This document shows positions 1-6,710 of a DNA stretch of 12,205 nt, in pieces (position 1 is the first letter of the stretch; every line of letters starts with the position of its first letter). The notes beneath the pieces are model-generated. The model searched no databases. It saw nothing but the letters and a program-made list of their open reading frames with translations, and was not told where the DNA came from. The stretch is from the NCBI GenBank assembly GCA_023663505.1, contig JAMPHH010000080.1, forward strand, positions 1 through 12,205, read 5' to 3'. Position numbers and translations under genes: made by a program. This DNA is from Muribaculum sp. (GTDB taxonomy: Bacteria > Bacillota > Clostridia > Lachnospirales > Lachnospiraceae).

Positions 1-68
1 TAGAACGTGCATTTATTTCTTTGCAGAATAAAAAAGTCATAGAAAGAATTGGTTCGAAGCGTGATTGA
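1..68 (+). CDS. C-terminal end of an upstream gene (possible winged-helix regulator), partial
   Basis: Frame 3 is open from the window edge to a TGA at 66-68 and encodes a 21-residue tail, with LQNKKVIERIGSKRD at its end. From memory, the pattern LQ-x-K-x-[VI]-I-x-R-[IV]-G-S is typical of the C-terminal winged helix of AlbA-domain/RecG-like putative transcriptional regulators, which usually finish with a few more residues such as GYW plus a hydrophobic pair. The bases after the TGA continue in frame as S-W-I-V-I-Q and then TAA at 87-89, which fits that ending if the TGA replaced a glycine codon. The gene may therefore carry a late nonsense mutation. The start and main domain lie outside the window, so the family call is tentative. 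Confidence 0.4.
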   Translation, partial: ERAFISLQNKKVIERIGSKRD

Positions 69-91
69 AGTTGGATTGTTATTCAATAATT

Positions 92-124
92 ATATGTGAA
101 AAAAACAACGGCAATTTCACTTAT
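92..124 (+). repeat. Inverted repeat after the upstream gene
   Basis: ATATGTGAAA at 92-101 and TTTCACTTAT at 115-124 are complementary at 9 of 10 positions, with a 13-nt spacer. The repeat lies just downstream of the first gene's stop(s) and is followed by an AT-rich stretch (TTTTA at 126-130). It could be a weak terminator for that gene or an operator for the next one. Confidence 0.4.
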
Positions 125-159
125 ATTTTACATAGAACAGGTTAAGAAAAGGCTATTAT

Positions 160-168
160 TGATATACT
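160..168 (+). promoter_or_regulatory. Extended -10 promoter for the DUF1189 operon
   Basis: TG-A-TATACT is an extended -10 element (TGn followed by a 5/6 match to TATAAT). No good -35 lies 16-18 nt upstream, which is common for extended -10 promoters. Transcription would start near 175 and give a leader of about 28 nt that carries the GGGAGGA ribosome site ahead of the ATG at 203. Confidence 0.45.
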
Positions 169-202
169 CAGGTATTTTCAAACACCTTTATGGGAGGACA
201 AT

Positions 203-1090
203 ATGGACAGTAATGATTTTAACAGGAATCCATCACCTTATTCTAATACTGGAGGCTATCCATCGCCGGATTATTCCAATCCTTACGGGAACAATCCGGT
301 GCAGCGGGTCAAGGCTCCGAATATTCTTGAACAGTTTGCATATGCTTTTGTACCGCCTAAGTATGGCATTCTGACCAAGGCAAAAGTGGGAAGCATGATT
401 GGTTTTGTAGTGCTTTTGACATTGCTTGCAACGATTTTGTCCGCTGTGAAATTTTTCATCGCTTTTTCTCTCATCGGCAGTAGTTCTTTGGGGCTTTTGG
501 AGGATTTACCTGATTTTGGAGTGAAGAACGACAGGTTTTTTATTGACGAAGAGTATGTGTTTGACGATGATGGCATGTTTGTATATCTGACGGATGAGAT
601 TGATGAGTTTACCTATGATGATGTGGATTATGCCATGGAGTTGGGATATTCCGAAATCCTTCTCGTAGGCAGGGACAATATATCAATAATGAATAATGGG
701 CAATATCAGGAAATGCGTTTCAAAGATTTGGATCTGGGTGAAGATATTACAATTGACAAAGAGTGGATCAAGGAAACGTTGATGCCCATCCTATCGATTA
801 TTATGGTGGTAGTATATGTTTTCTTTTTCATTTTCAGAGCTTTATGGTATTTCTTCTCTGCAATGCTGTATTTTCTGGTTGCACTGGCGGTGGCTGCGAT
901 CATGCAGAGGAATGTGTCTGCGGGAGCGCTGTATAGGACGGCTGTATATTCCAAAGTGCTGATGTTTGTGGTGGGAATGGCGCTCGGACTGCTTCCTTTT
1001 GTACATATCAGTGTGCCGGGAATCATTAATATAGTCATAACCATCGCATTTATGAGTTTTGCGATTTACATGCTGCCGAAAAATGTCTGA
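203..1090 (+). CDS. DUF1189-family integral membrane protein
   Basis: A 295-residue protein with a proline/asparagine-rich N-terminal tail (about residues 1-40) and the segment around FAYAFVPPKYG (about 45-55) that typically precedes the first membrane helix in DUF1189 proteins. Helix 1 spans about residues 67-95. A soluble, very acidic domain follows (about 96-190, with runs of Asp/Glu and Tyr), probably outside the membrane. Three to four helices then fill 195-291. The family is found in Firmicutes and has no established biochemical role. The start is fixed by GGGAGGA 5 nt upstream of the ATG. The TGA stop overlaps a possible short ORF, and the next gene follows with no terminator, so this looks like the first gene of an operon. 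The family call is from recognised pattern, not a search. Confidence 0.75.
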   Translation: MDSNDFNRNPSPYSNTGGYPSPDYSNPYGNNPVQRVKAPNILEQFAYAFVPPKYGILTKAKVGSMIGFVVLLTLLATILSAVKFFIAFSLIGSSSLGLLEDLPDFGVKNDRFFIDEEYVFDDDGMFVYLTDEIDEFTYDDVDYAMELGYSEILLVGRDNISIMNNGQYQEMRFKDLDLGEDITIDKEWIKETLMPILSIIMVVVYVFFFIFRALWYFFSAMLYFLVALAVAAIMQRNVSAGALYRTAVYSKVLMFVVGMALGLLPFVHISVPGIINIVITIAFMSFAIYMLPKNV

Positions 1091-1188
1091 TAACGAGTCC
1101 TTTGATGCGGCGGGAGGGATTGAGCAAGGCAATCTCCAACAGGCGGTTCACATCATGGCATGGCTGCTGGCACGAGAGGGATAAAGAA

Positions 1189-1581
1189 ATGCGTGAAACG
1201 GTTTTTACATATATCAAAAAGAAATATAAAACTTCCCCTGAGTATCCTTGGGCGAAATATGACAGCAATGCCGTTTTTCGACACGGTGACAATGGGAAGT
1301 GGTTTGCTCTGGTAATGAGCGTAGGAAGAGAGAAGCTGGGTCTTTCGGGATACGGATATGTAGACGTGATCAATCTTAAAATTGATGATATGATGTTTCG
1401 TGATATTTTGATACGTCAGGAGGGAATCATTCCTGCTTATCATATGAATAAGGAACATTGGATCACAGTGCTTTTGGACGGCACGGTGGAGGAGGATAAG
1501 GTCTATGATTTGATTGATGTAAGTTTTATGGCGACTGCATCTAAGAAAAAGAAAGAAATATCAGGGGACAGCTATCTATGA
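1189..1581 (+). CDS. MmcQ/YjbR-family protein
   Basis: A 130-residue soluble protein beginning MRETVFTYIKKKY, with YPWAKYDSNAVFRH and KWFALVM in the first half and HMNKEHWITVLLDG near the end. These match the compact MmcQ/YjbR (CyaY-like fold) family, often annotated as DNA-binding, although the molecular role is not well established. The ATG at 1189 is preferred because GAGAGG lies about 9 nt upstream and the family normally starts at this point. The frame stays open to a TTG at 1102, but the extra 29 residues look non-conserved and overlap another small ORF. The stop codon overlaps the next start as ATGA, which implies translational coupling to the transporter remnant. Confidence 0.8.
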   Translation: MRETVFTYIKKKYKTSPEYPWAKYDSNAVFRHGDNGKWFALVMSVGREKLGLSGYGYVDVINLKIDDMMFRDILIRQEGIIPAYHMNKEHWITVLLDGTVEEDKVYDLIDVSFMATASKKKKEISGDSYL

Positions 1582-1928
1582 AACGTCTTATGAATCCAAG
1601 AATCATGCTCATCATTTCAATGACGGTATTTGGTACACTTGGTCTCTTTGTGAGAAATATTTCCGTATCTTCCGGTGAGCTTGCTCTGTATCGAGCTATT
1701 CTTGCGACATTGCTGATTGTGGGTCTTGTACATACAGGAGTGACTTACTGTTTGTATTTTTCCTCTCTCAAGGAGCTTCCGGGGCAGAAAGCCGCAATAT
1801 TGAGTTATATCGACCCGTTGGTGGCTGTTCTTGTATCTGTTTTGCTTTTGGGAGAAGGTATGTCTGCCCTGCAGGTACTTGGTGGTATTTTAATCTTGGG
1901 TTTCACATTGTGGAATGAAATCAAGTAA
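1578..1928 (+). pseudogene. DMT/EamA-type transporter with a large in-frame internal deletion
   Basis: The 116-residue product joins the N-terminal two helices of an EamA-type permease (residues about 8-50, including FGTLGLFVRNIS and ELALYRAILATLL) directly to its last three helices (about 50-115, including YCLYFSSLKELPGQKAAILS, then YIDPLVAVL and a LGEGMSALQ loop). EamA permeases are normally about 290-300 residues with ten helices built as two repeats, so about 170-180 residues are missing. The reading frame is intact across the join, near nucleotide 1720-1730. Both half-genes plausibly had a similar sequence there (LLIVGL before the join, and the usual helix start leading into VHTGVTYCLYF after it), which suggests recombination between short repeats. 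It overlaps the YjbR stop by 4 bases. Substrate is unknown and transport function is unlikely. Confidence 0.75.
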
Positions 1929-1983
1929 TGTCCCAAAGACTTAATACCTGTTTTTATAATCATCAGACACTTTGTGATTTTCA

Positions 1984-2003
1984 GGCATTGTTCAATGTTT
2001 TTT
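1984..2003 (+). terminator. Weak possible terminator of the DUF1189 operon
   Basis: A short stem, CATTG (1986-1990) with CAATG (1993-1997), can extend by two G-U pairs and runs into six T residues (1998-2003). The stem is short, so the call is uncertain, but it lies in the right place between two transcription units. Confidence 0.3.
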
Positions 2004-2068
2004 AGTGTTAGTGTGTTTAAATGGCTAACCAATTATTTTATCTTTTGATATGCAACAAAAGCATTCTG

Positions 2069-2077
2069 TGGTACAAT
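2069..2077 (+). promoter_or_regulatory. Extended -10 promoter for the GNAT gene
   Basis: TG-G-TACAAT forms an extended -10 element. A TTGATA at 2045-2050 lies 21 nt upstream, too far for a standard -35. The predicted start is near 2084, about 60 nt before the ATG chosen for the acetyltransferase. Confidence 0.4.
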
Positions 2078-2143
2078 AAATCCATATCCAAGGCAATTAT
2101 AAAATATTGATATTGGATGAAAATTGCTTTGAAGGAATCTGTT

Positions 2144-2653
2144 ATGAATGAATATGCCGATGACTCAAATAAAATCGAATATAGAAAATTCACCGATTAC
2201 CATAGGGGCATCATGCGCGAAATACTCCAAGATGCATATTCCTTTGACGAAAGATGTGCCGCATGTTGGGATGAAAACTGGCAGCAGTCGGACAGCTTCT
2301 TCTTTGATAATCCGGATATTGCCGATAAATGCGGTTTTGTGACATGCTACGAGGGCGAGCCAATAGGCTTTATATGTTGGGATCCGAGAAAATGTCCTGA
2401 ATATGTAGAAATAGGGCATAATGGCATAAGGACAAGATTTAAGGGTCAAGGGTTTGGAAAGGCTCAATTAAGTGAAGCCGTTCGGCGCATCAAAGAATAT
2501 GAGGGCTTAAAAGAGATACGGGTATGGACAAACAGTAATCTGATTGCGCCGAGAAATTATGAAAGCGTCGGATTTGTCTTATATGACACAAAGGAAAATC
2601 ATGACGAGACGGCTTTTGCGGGGGATTATTTATATTATAAAATTCAGTTGTAG
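2144..2653 (+). CDS. GNAT-family N-acetyltransferase
   Basis: A 169-residue protein with the GNAT fold. The acetyl-CoA pyrophosphate-binding loop (motif A) is seen as IRTRFKGQGFGKAQL, with the Q/R-x-x-G-x-G core near residues 100-106. It is preceded by the strand EPIGFICWDP and followed by the motif B region RVWTNSNLIAPRNYESVGF (about 141-160 of the short form). The acceptor substrate cannot be told; the enzyme would act in the cytoplasm. The ATG at 2144 is chosen over the ATG at 2117 because GAAGGA at 2131-2136 is spaced 7 nt from it, whereas 2117 has no ribosome site. The gene sits alone between a likely upstream terminator and a 114-base gap before the TfoX-like gene. Confidence 0.85.
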   Translation: MNEYADDSNKIEYRKFTDYHRGIMREILQDAYSFDERCAACWDENWQQSDSFFFDNPDIADKCGFVTCYEGEPIGFICWDPRKCPEYVEIGHNGIRTRFKGQGFGKAQLSEAVRRIKEYEGLKEIRVWTNSNLIAPRNYESVGFVLYDTKENHDETAFAGDYLYYKIQL

Positions 2654-2767
2654 TGATACCAAGAGAGGTACAAAAGAAAGTCTTATTTGTTAGAAAACAA
2701 AATTGTGCTTACGTCCAAATTTCCGGTTTGCGGCAAGAATGGAAGATTAGGTTAAAGGGAGGTAGTT

Positions 2768-3091
2768 ATGTCAAAGAACAGCGAGCTTGCGGAGTACATT
2801 ATGGATCAATTATCCGATTTGGGAGATATACGCCATATTCCCATGATGGGCGGGTATATTTTCTATTATCGGGAAAGGATATTTGGCGGGATTTACGGAG
2901 ATGGTTTTATGGTGAAGATTACAAAGGCAAGTCAAAAGTATATGCCGGACAGTGTAGCGGAGCCGCCGTATGAGGGCGCCAAGCCTATGCTGCCAGTGAC
3001 CATTTTAGACGATAGGGCTGCGCTGCAGGCGATGGTGGAGGAGATGTATCCGGAGCTGCCGGAGCGAACACCCAAAAAGAAAAAGTCATAG
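2768..3091 (+). CDS. TfoX N-terminal domain protein
   Basis: A 107-residue protein consisting only of the TfoX/Sxy N-terminal domain. It starts SKNSELAEYIMDQLSDLG, then has HIPMMGGYIFYYRERIFGGIYGD (about residues 23-45), the typical RxMFGGxGxY-like strand pair of the family, and ends in a lysine-rich tail. In Gammaproteobacteria TfoX activates competence genes. Single-domain versions in Firmicutes are common and their role is not known, so a competence function should not be assumed. GGGAGG precedes the ATG with good spacing. The stop lies 13 bases before the GTG of the methyltransferase gene, and the GGGAGG for that gene overlaps this stop region, so the two are probably co-transcribed. Confidence 0.85.
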   Translation: MSKNSELAEYIMDQLSDLGDIRHIPMMGGYIFYYRERIFGGIYGDGFMVKITKASQKYMPDSVAEPPYEGAKPMLPVTILDDRAALQAMVEEMYPELPERTPKKKKS

Positions 3092-3104
3092 GGAGGCATG
3101 GCAA

Positions 3105-5540
3105 GTGATAGATTTGGGTATGCTTTGTACGGATTTAAAGGACCCTCAATCCAAGCTGTACATTGAATCAAACAATCATATACATGATATCTATTCATTT
3201 CTCACTGTGCCATCGGTCCAAACCCGCCAAATCATTGATGCATGGAAGGAAGAATTTTACTATATCTATGGAGACGTCAATTCTAATATTTCCAGTAACA
3301 ATAAGCTGAAACCGTCACTTTTGTTCGCAAGGTATGGGATTACATATTCCGAGGAGAGATGGGCGGAGGAGCTGCAGCAGCTCTTTTTCTCTGTACAGAC
3401 ATATTTTAGTCTGCTGATCAAGTGCATGATGGCGCGGATATTGACAGGCGGCGGTTGTGAGCTGTCCCATGAAGATATCATATTGGGCAGGTATGCCCGG
3501 ACAGTCGGAGTGCAGAATTATATTTACGAGGATTGGTATTGTTGGCCGATGTTCGAGCTGACGTCGGGCTTTGACGCAGTGATGGAGAGGGTTATTCGTT
3601 CCGTCCATAGGTATGCAGGGGCTATGGAGGTGGAGGATTTTGTAAAAAACAATAATTTTGACTATATTAAGCAGATGTACGAGGCGGTGATTCCTAAGGA
3701 ATTAAGGCATGCGCTGGGCGAGTATTACACGCCGGACTGGTTGGCCGAGCTGACATTAAAGGAGGTATGCGACTCGGGAGGGGTCAACCTTCAAACAGCA
3801 TCTTTTATCGACCCCACCTGTGGCTCGGGAACATTTATCTTCAAAGCAATCATGGCAAAGCGGGAAGCGGGAGTCTCTCTGGAGGAGATTATCCGGACAG
3901 TTTACGGCTTTGATATCAATCCGTTGGCGGTACTGACAGCAAAGACTAATTATTTGTTGGCAGTGCTCGATTTGCTGTGCGCAGATTCCGTTATCTTCCT
4001 GCCTGTTTATAATGTTGACGTTGTGCGGCTTGGGGAGGGTGGAGACATCGGTGCGCAGGATTTGACCTATGTGCAGGATTTTGTCGATGCGGACGCCCCC
4101 GTCCAAGTGATAAGAAACAGGATTTTGGCGGACAGAAATAAGGTCGGGCATCTAGGGCGATTTGATGTCGTAATAGGCAATCCCCCTTGGGTGAACTGGG
4201 AGTATATGCCGGAGCGATACAGAACAGGCTCTCAGCATAAGTGGGTAGATTATCGGCTGTTCTCGGCAAAGGGCAGGGATTTAAGCTTTTCAAAGGAGGA
4301 TATCTCCGTACTTATCACATATATTGTCATGGATTTGCTCCTTAAGGATCAGGGGGTTTTGGGGGTTGTCATTCGTCAGGGCGTGTTCAAGTCAGTTCAA
4401 AACGGAGTCGGCTTCAGGCGATTCAGAATCAGGGAGGAGACGCCGCTCAGGGTGCTCAGAGTAGATGATTTGTCAGGCTTTAGGGCGTTTGGCGGCGCTG
4501 TCAACAGTACGGCATTATTTTTTGCGAGAAAGGGCGAGGAGAACGTTTATCCCGTCCCTTATTATCTGTGGGAGAAAAAGGGCACCTTTACGGACTATTC
4601 CAAGCTAAGCGAGGTCTTGAAGCGGGTTGCGGTACAGAAGCAGGATGCCGTGCCTGCGGTGGAGGGTGACAGTACCTCCATATGGGTGACGGGCGCAAGG
4701 GACGCCCATAAGGTGATGGCAAAGCTTCTGGGGACAAACGAATACAGGGCGCGCACAGGTGTGTTTACGGGCGGGGCAAACGCGGTATATTGGCTGAAGG
4801 TGGAGGAGGATCACGGCGAGACGGTAAGGGTCTCCAATCTGGTGGCAAGGGCAAAGCGCAGGGTGGACTCCGTTTCGGCAAATATTGAAAAAACTTATGT
4901 GTTTCCCATGTTAAAGGGAAGCGACATCAAAAGATGGAACGTCGCCTATGATACCTTTTTGCTCTGCCCGCATACAGTCAAGACGAAAATGTGGCCTGTG
5001 TCTCAGGAGGAGATGAGGGAGGAGGTTCCCGAGACCTTTGCGTATTTATCGGGATTTAGGGATGCCTTGGAGAGCAGAAGGGGCTTTGCGGGGTGGGAAA
5101 AGGATATTCAGCGGCAGGAGTTCCATGCGGTTTTGCGCGTGGGGGATTACACCTTTGCCCCCTATAAGGTGGTCTGGAGGTATATCGCGAGGGAGCTTAC
5201 GTGCGCGGTCATCAGCACGGTAAATGACAGGTTTTTGGGCGAGAAAATGCTGATTCCAAATGAGAAGGTAATGTATGTCGGCTTGTATGATGAGAGGGAA
5301 GCATATTATCTCTGCGGAATACTCAGCTCCACCTATATGGCGGACTGTGTGAAGGGCTATATGAATCCCACCTGCATCTCTACGCATGTGTTGGATAAGC
5401 TTAATATCCCTTTGTTTGACAGGGAGAATGCGGAGCATATGGAGATTGCACGTATATGCAAGGCAGGGCATGGCAGGGAGGACACCGAGGAGTGTGTTGC
5501 GCAGATCGATAGCATTGTGGCAGGAATGTACAGGCTGTAA
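3105..5540 (+). CDS. Adenine-N6 DNA methyltransferase, Eco57I/type IIG-like, no visible nuclease domain
   Basis: An 811-residue protein. A helical N-terminal region (about 1-195) is followed by a gamma-class m6A methyltransferase core: motif X region ALGEYYTPDWLAEL (about 203-216), SAM-binding motif I DPTCGSGTF (236-244), FDINPLAVLTAKTNYL, and catalytic motif IV NPPW (359-362). The C-terminal half resembles the TaqI-like target-recognition domain, with FPMLKGSDIKRW near 600-611 and a conserved end segment around residues 705-790. It should methylate adenine in a specific DNA site. Full-length type IIG and PglX-like enzymes often have 1000-1200 residues with an N-terminal PD-(D/E)xK nuclease; none is seen here, so this is either a standalone methylase or an N-terminally truncated R-M enzyme. 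The GTG start has GGGAGG 8 nt upstream. No restriction or specificity gene is adjacent. Confidence 0.85.
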   Translation: MIDLGMLCTDLKDPQSKLYIESNNHIHDIYSFLTVPSVQTRQIIDAWKEEFYYIYGDVNSNISSNNKLKPSLLFARYGITYSEERWAEELQQLFFSVQTYFSLLIKCMMARILTGGGCELSHEDIILGRYARTVGVQNYIYEDWYCWPMFELTSGFDAVMERVIRSVHRYAGAMEVEDFVKNNNFDYIKQMYEAVIPKELRHALGEYYTPDWLAELTLKEVCDSGGVNLQTASFIDPTCGSGTFIFKAIMAKREAGVSLEEIIRTVYGFDINPLAVLTAKTNYLLAVLDLLCADSVIFLPVYNVDVVRLGEGGDIGAQDLTYVQDFVDADAPVQVIRNRILADRNKVGHLGRFDVVIGNPPWVNWEYMPERYRTGSQHKWVDYRLFSAKGRDLSFSKEDISVLITYIVMDLLLKDQGVLGVVIRQGVFKSVQNGVGFRRFRIREETPLRVLRVDDLSGFRAFGGAVNSTALFFARKGEENVYPVPYYLWEKKGTFTDYSKLSEVLKRVAVQKQDAVPAVEGDSTSIWVTGARDAHKVMAKLLGTNEYRARTGVFTGGANAVYWLKVEEDHGETVRVSNLVARAKRRVDSVSANIEKTYVFPMLKGSDIKRWNVAYDTFLLCPHTVKTKMWPVSQEEMREEVPETFAYLSGFRDALESRRGFAGWEKDIQRQEFHAVLRVGDYTFAPYKVVWRYIARELTCAVISTVNDRFLGEKMLIPNEKVMYVGLYDEREAYYLCGILSSTYMADCVKGYMNPTCISTHVLDKLNIPLFDRENAEHMEIARICKAGHGREDTEECVAQIDSIVAGMYRL

Positions 5541-5640
5541 GTGTGCCGTATCGCAGGTAGAACCTGCAATATGCAGGGGTGCAAGAATGGTTTTACGGAT
5601 AAGGGGAAAAGGTTTTTGTCGATACGGTGTAGAATCCGTT
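5541..5640 (+). other. Structured intergenic region with competing hairpins
   Basis: Directly after the methyltransferase stop are several nested inverted repeats. CCGTATCG (5546-5553) pairs with CGATACGG (5620-5627). Inside it, GCAGGT (5553-5558) pairs with ACCTGC (5562-5567) across a 3-nt loop, while CCTGCA (5563-5568) can instead pair with TGCAGG (5572-5577), also across 3 nt, so the two hairpins exclude each other. ACGGAT (5595-5600) also matches ATCCGT (5634-5639). A T5 run sits at 5613-5617. This could be a regulatory RNA or an attenuator-like element; no known family was recognised. Confidence 0.4.
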
Positions 5641-5682
5641 GAAAAAGCAAGCCTTCCCGCACAATATGGCGATGTGATTGTG

Positions 5683-5711
5683 TTCAGATTTGGCTGATGA
5701 TGCGATATAAT
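5683..5711 (+). promoter_or_regulatory. Sigma-A-type promoter for the membrane protein gene
   Basis: TTCAGA (5683-5688, 4/6 match to TTGACA) and a perfect TATAAT (5706-5711) are separated by exactly 17 nt. Transcription would start near 5718, about 45 nt before the ATG at 5764, so this gene is probably expressed independently of the methyltransferase and of the structured region upstream. Confidence 0.6.
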
Positions 5712-5763
5712 TACTTTGATGCCAAGAATTTGAAGCCAAAATCGACGAAAGTGGGGGAAGGAT

Positions 5764-6558
5764 ATGATAGACTTTATGAAGGCTTTTTCAAGGAATCCGG
5801 TAATCAGCACGGGAATCTTTGTTTTTTTGTTTCTGAGTGTTTTTACACAGATTCTATTGGGCTTCCTGTATCAGAATATGATAAAAGAAGCGGACAATAT
5901 GGCGACAACGAACAATAAGCTCCTAAAGCAATGCAAGCTGAAATTCGCCAATTGCTATCAGCTCAATCACGGCGTGGCGAACATTCCTATCTTTGTGGAC
6001 AAGTTCCTCAACAGGCTTGCATGGGGACCGTTTTCCTTCGAGACGCTGTACCATCTGGCGGGTCAGAGCATGTTGGTCTCCGTGATCTTTGCGGGGATTG
6101 GCATCTGTAAGAACATCGCGGGCGGTCTGACCTTGGGGGAGGTGCTGCCGTTTTATATCGTGAGCTTCTTGGGGCTGTATATGTATTTTTCCGTTTCCGC
6201 CGTGGTAGATGTAAAGGGCAGGAAGCGTATCCTGAAGGTCAATCTGGTGGACTATCTGGAGAATCACCTCTCCGCCCGCATGGGTGTGACGGAGAGCGAT
6301 ATAGAGATGCTTTACGGAGAAGCAGCAGGCGGTAGGCGGAGCCGACAGAGCATTCCCTTGGAGAGGGGTGGACGCAGGAACAGGCGCACTGTGGAGATCA
6401 TGCCCTTTGCCAACCGCGTTCCGGAGACGGCGGATATGGCGCCCATGGCAGAGAAGGAGAATCTGCCTATGGAGGAAAGAGAAGCCCTGTCTGACCCTTC
6501 AGGCTCCTTTCGTATTACGGACGAGGAATTAGAGGCGCTGATCAAGGAATTTTGTTAA
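5764..6558 (+). CDS. Membrane protein of unknown function with a long charged tail
   Basis: A 264-residue protein. One helix lies near the N-terminus (about residues 13-36). A soluble segment of about 65 residues follows, including NHGVANIPIFVDKFLNRL, then two more helices (about 103-122 and 128-148). The remaining ~115 residues are hydrophilic: first basic (GRKRILKVN and two Arg-rich clusters near 190-210), then acidic, ending FRITDEELEALIKEFC. By the positive-inside rule the tail is probably cytoplasmic. I do not recognise a named family; it resembles conserved hypothetical proteins of Lachnospiraceae. The short acidic C-terminal helix could be a protein-interaction motif. A purine-rich GGGGGAAGGA lies directly upstream of the ATG; a second ATG four codons downstream (5776) is possible. 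It has its own promoter, and the next gene, pgi, has another. Confidence 0.65.
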   Translation: MIDFMKAFSRNPVISTGIFVFLFLSVFTQILLGFLYQNMIKEADNMATTNNKLLKQCKLKFANCYQLNHGVANIPIFVDKFLNRLAWGPFSFETLYHLAGQSMLVSVIFAGIGICKNIAGGLTLGEVLPFYIVSFLGLYMYFSVSAVVDVKGRKRILKVNLVDYLENHLSARMGVTESDIEMLYGEAAGGRRSRQSIPLERGGRRNRRTVEIMPFANRVPETADMAPMAEKENLPMEEREALSDPSGSFRITDEELEALIKEFC

Positions 6559-6607
6559 ACAAATATTTCATGGCTGAACTGTTGTAGCAAATATTTCCTC
6601 TGACATC

Positions 6608-6636
6608 TTGAATTTATTGTACAATTTTGCTAAACT
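6608..6636 (+). promoter_or_regulatory. Probable pgi promoter
   Basis: TTGAAT (6608-6613) and TAAACT (6631-6636) are 17 nt apart, each a 4-5/6 match to consensus. The predicted start near 6643 gives a leader of about 68 nt containing an imperfect hairpin (CGCGGTG at 6651-6657 with CGCCGCG at 6675-6681, one G-U pair). Upstream, the 10-mer CAAATATTTC occurs twice (6560-6569 and 6588-6597), 28 bp apart. Confidence 0.4.
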
Positions 6637-6710
6637 TAGAAAAGAGCAGGCGCGGTGTCATTTGGGCAGCCATATTCGCCGCGTACAATAAATAAAAAAG
6701 GAGTAAAACT

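Noticed and set aside
66..68. Selenocysteine read-through of the TGA
   Set aside because: The position is near a C-terminal winged helix with no redox motif, and no SECIS-like hairpin follows; a Gly-to-stop mutation is simpler.
2653..2973. 106-codon plus-strand frame overlapping the TfoX-like gene
   Set aside because: It overlaps a well-supported TfoX-domain gene in another frame and has no ribosome site.
5046..5810. 254-codon minus-strand frame across the methyltransferase end
   Set aside because: It covers conserved coding sequence of the methyltransferase and the promoter of the next gene on the other strand, with a His/Arg/Pro-rich shadow composition.
5661..5904. ACAATATGGCGA occurring twice (5661-5672 and near 5893-5904)
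   Set aside because: A single 12-bp match, one copy within coding sequence, with no flanking similarity; likely chance.
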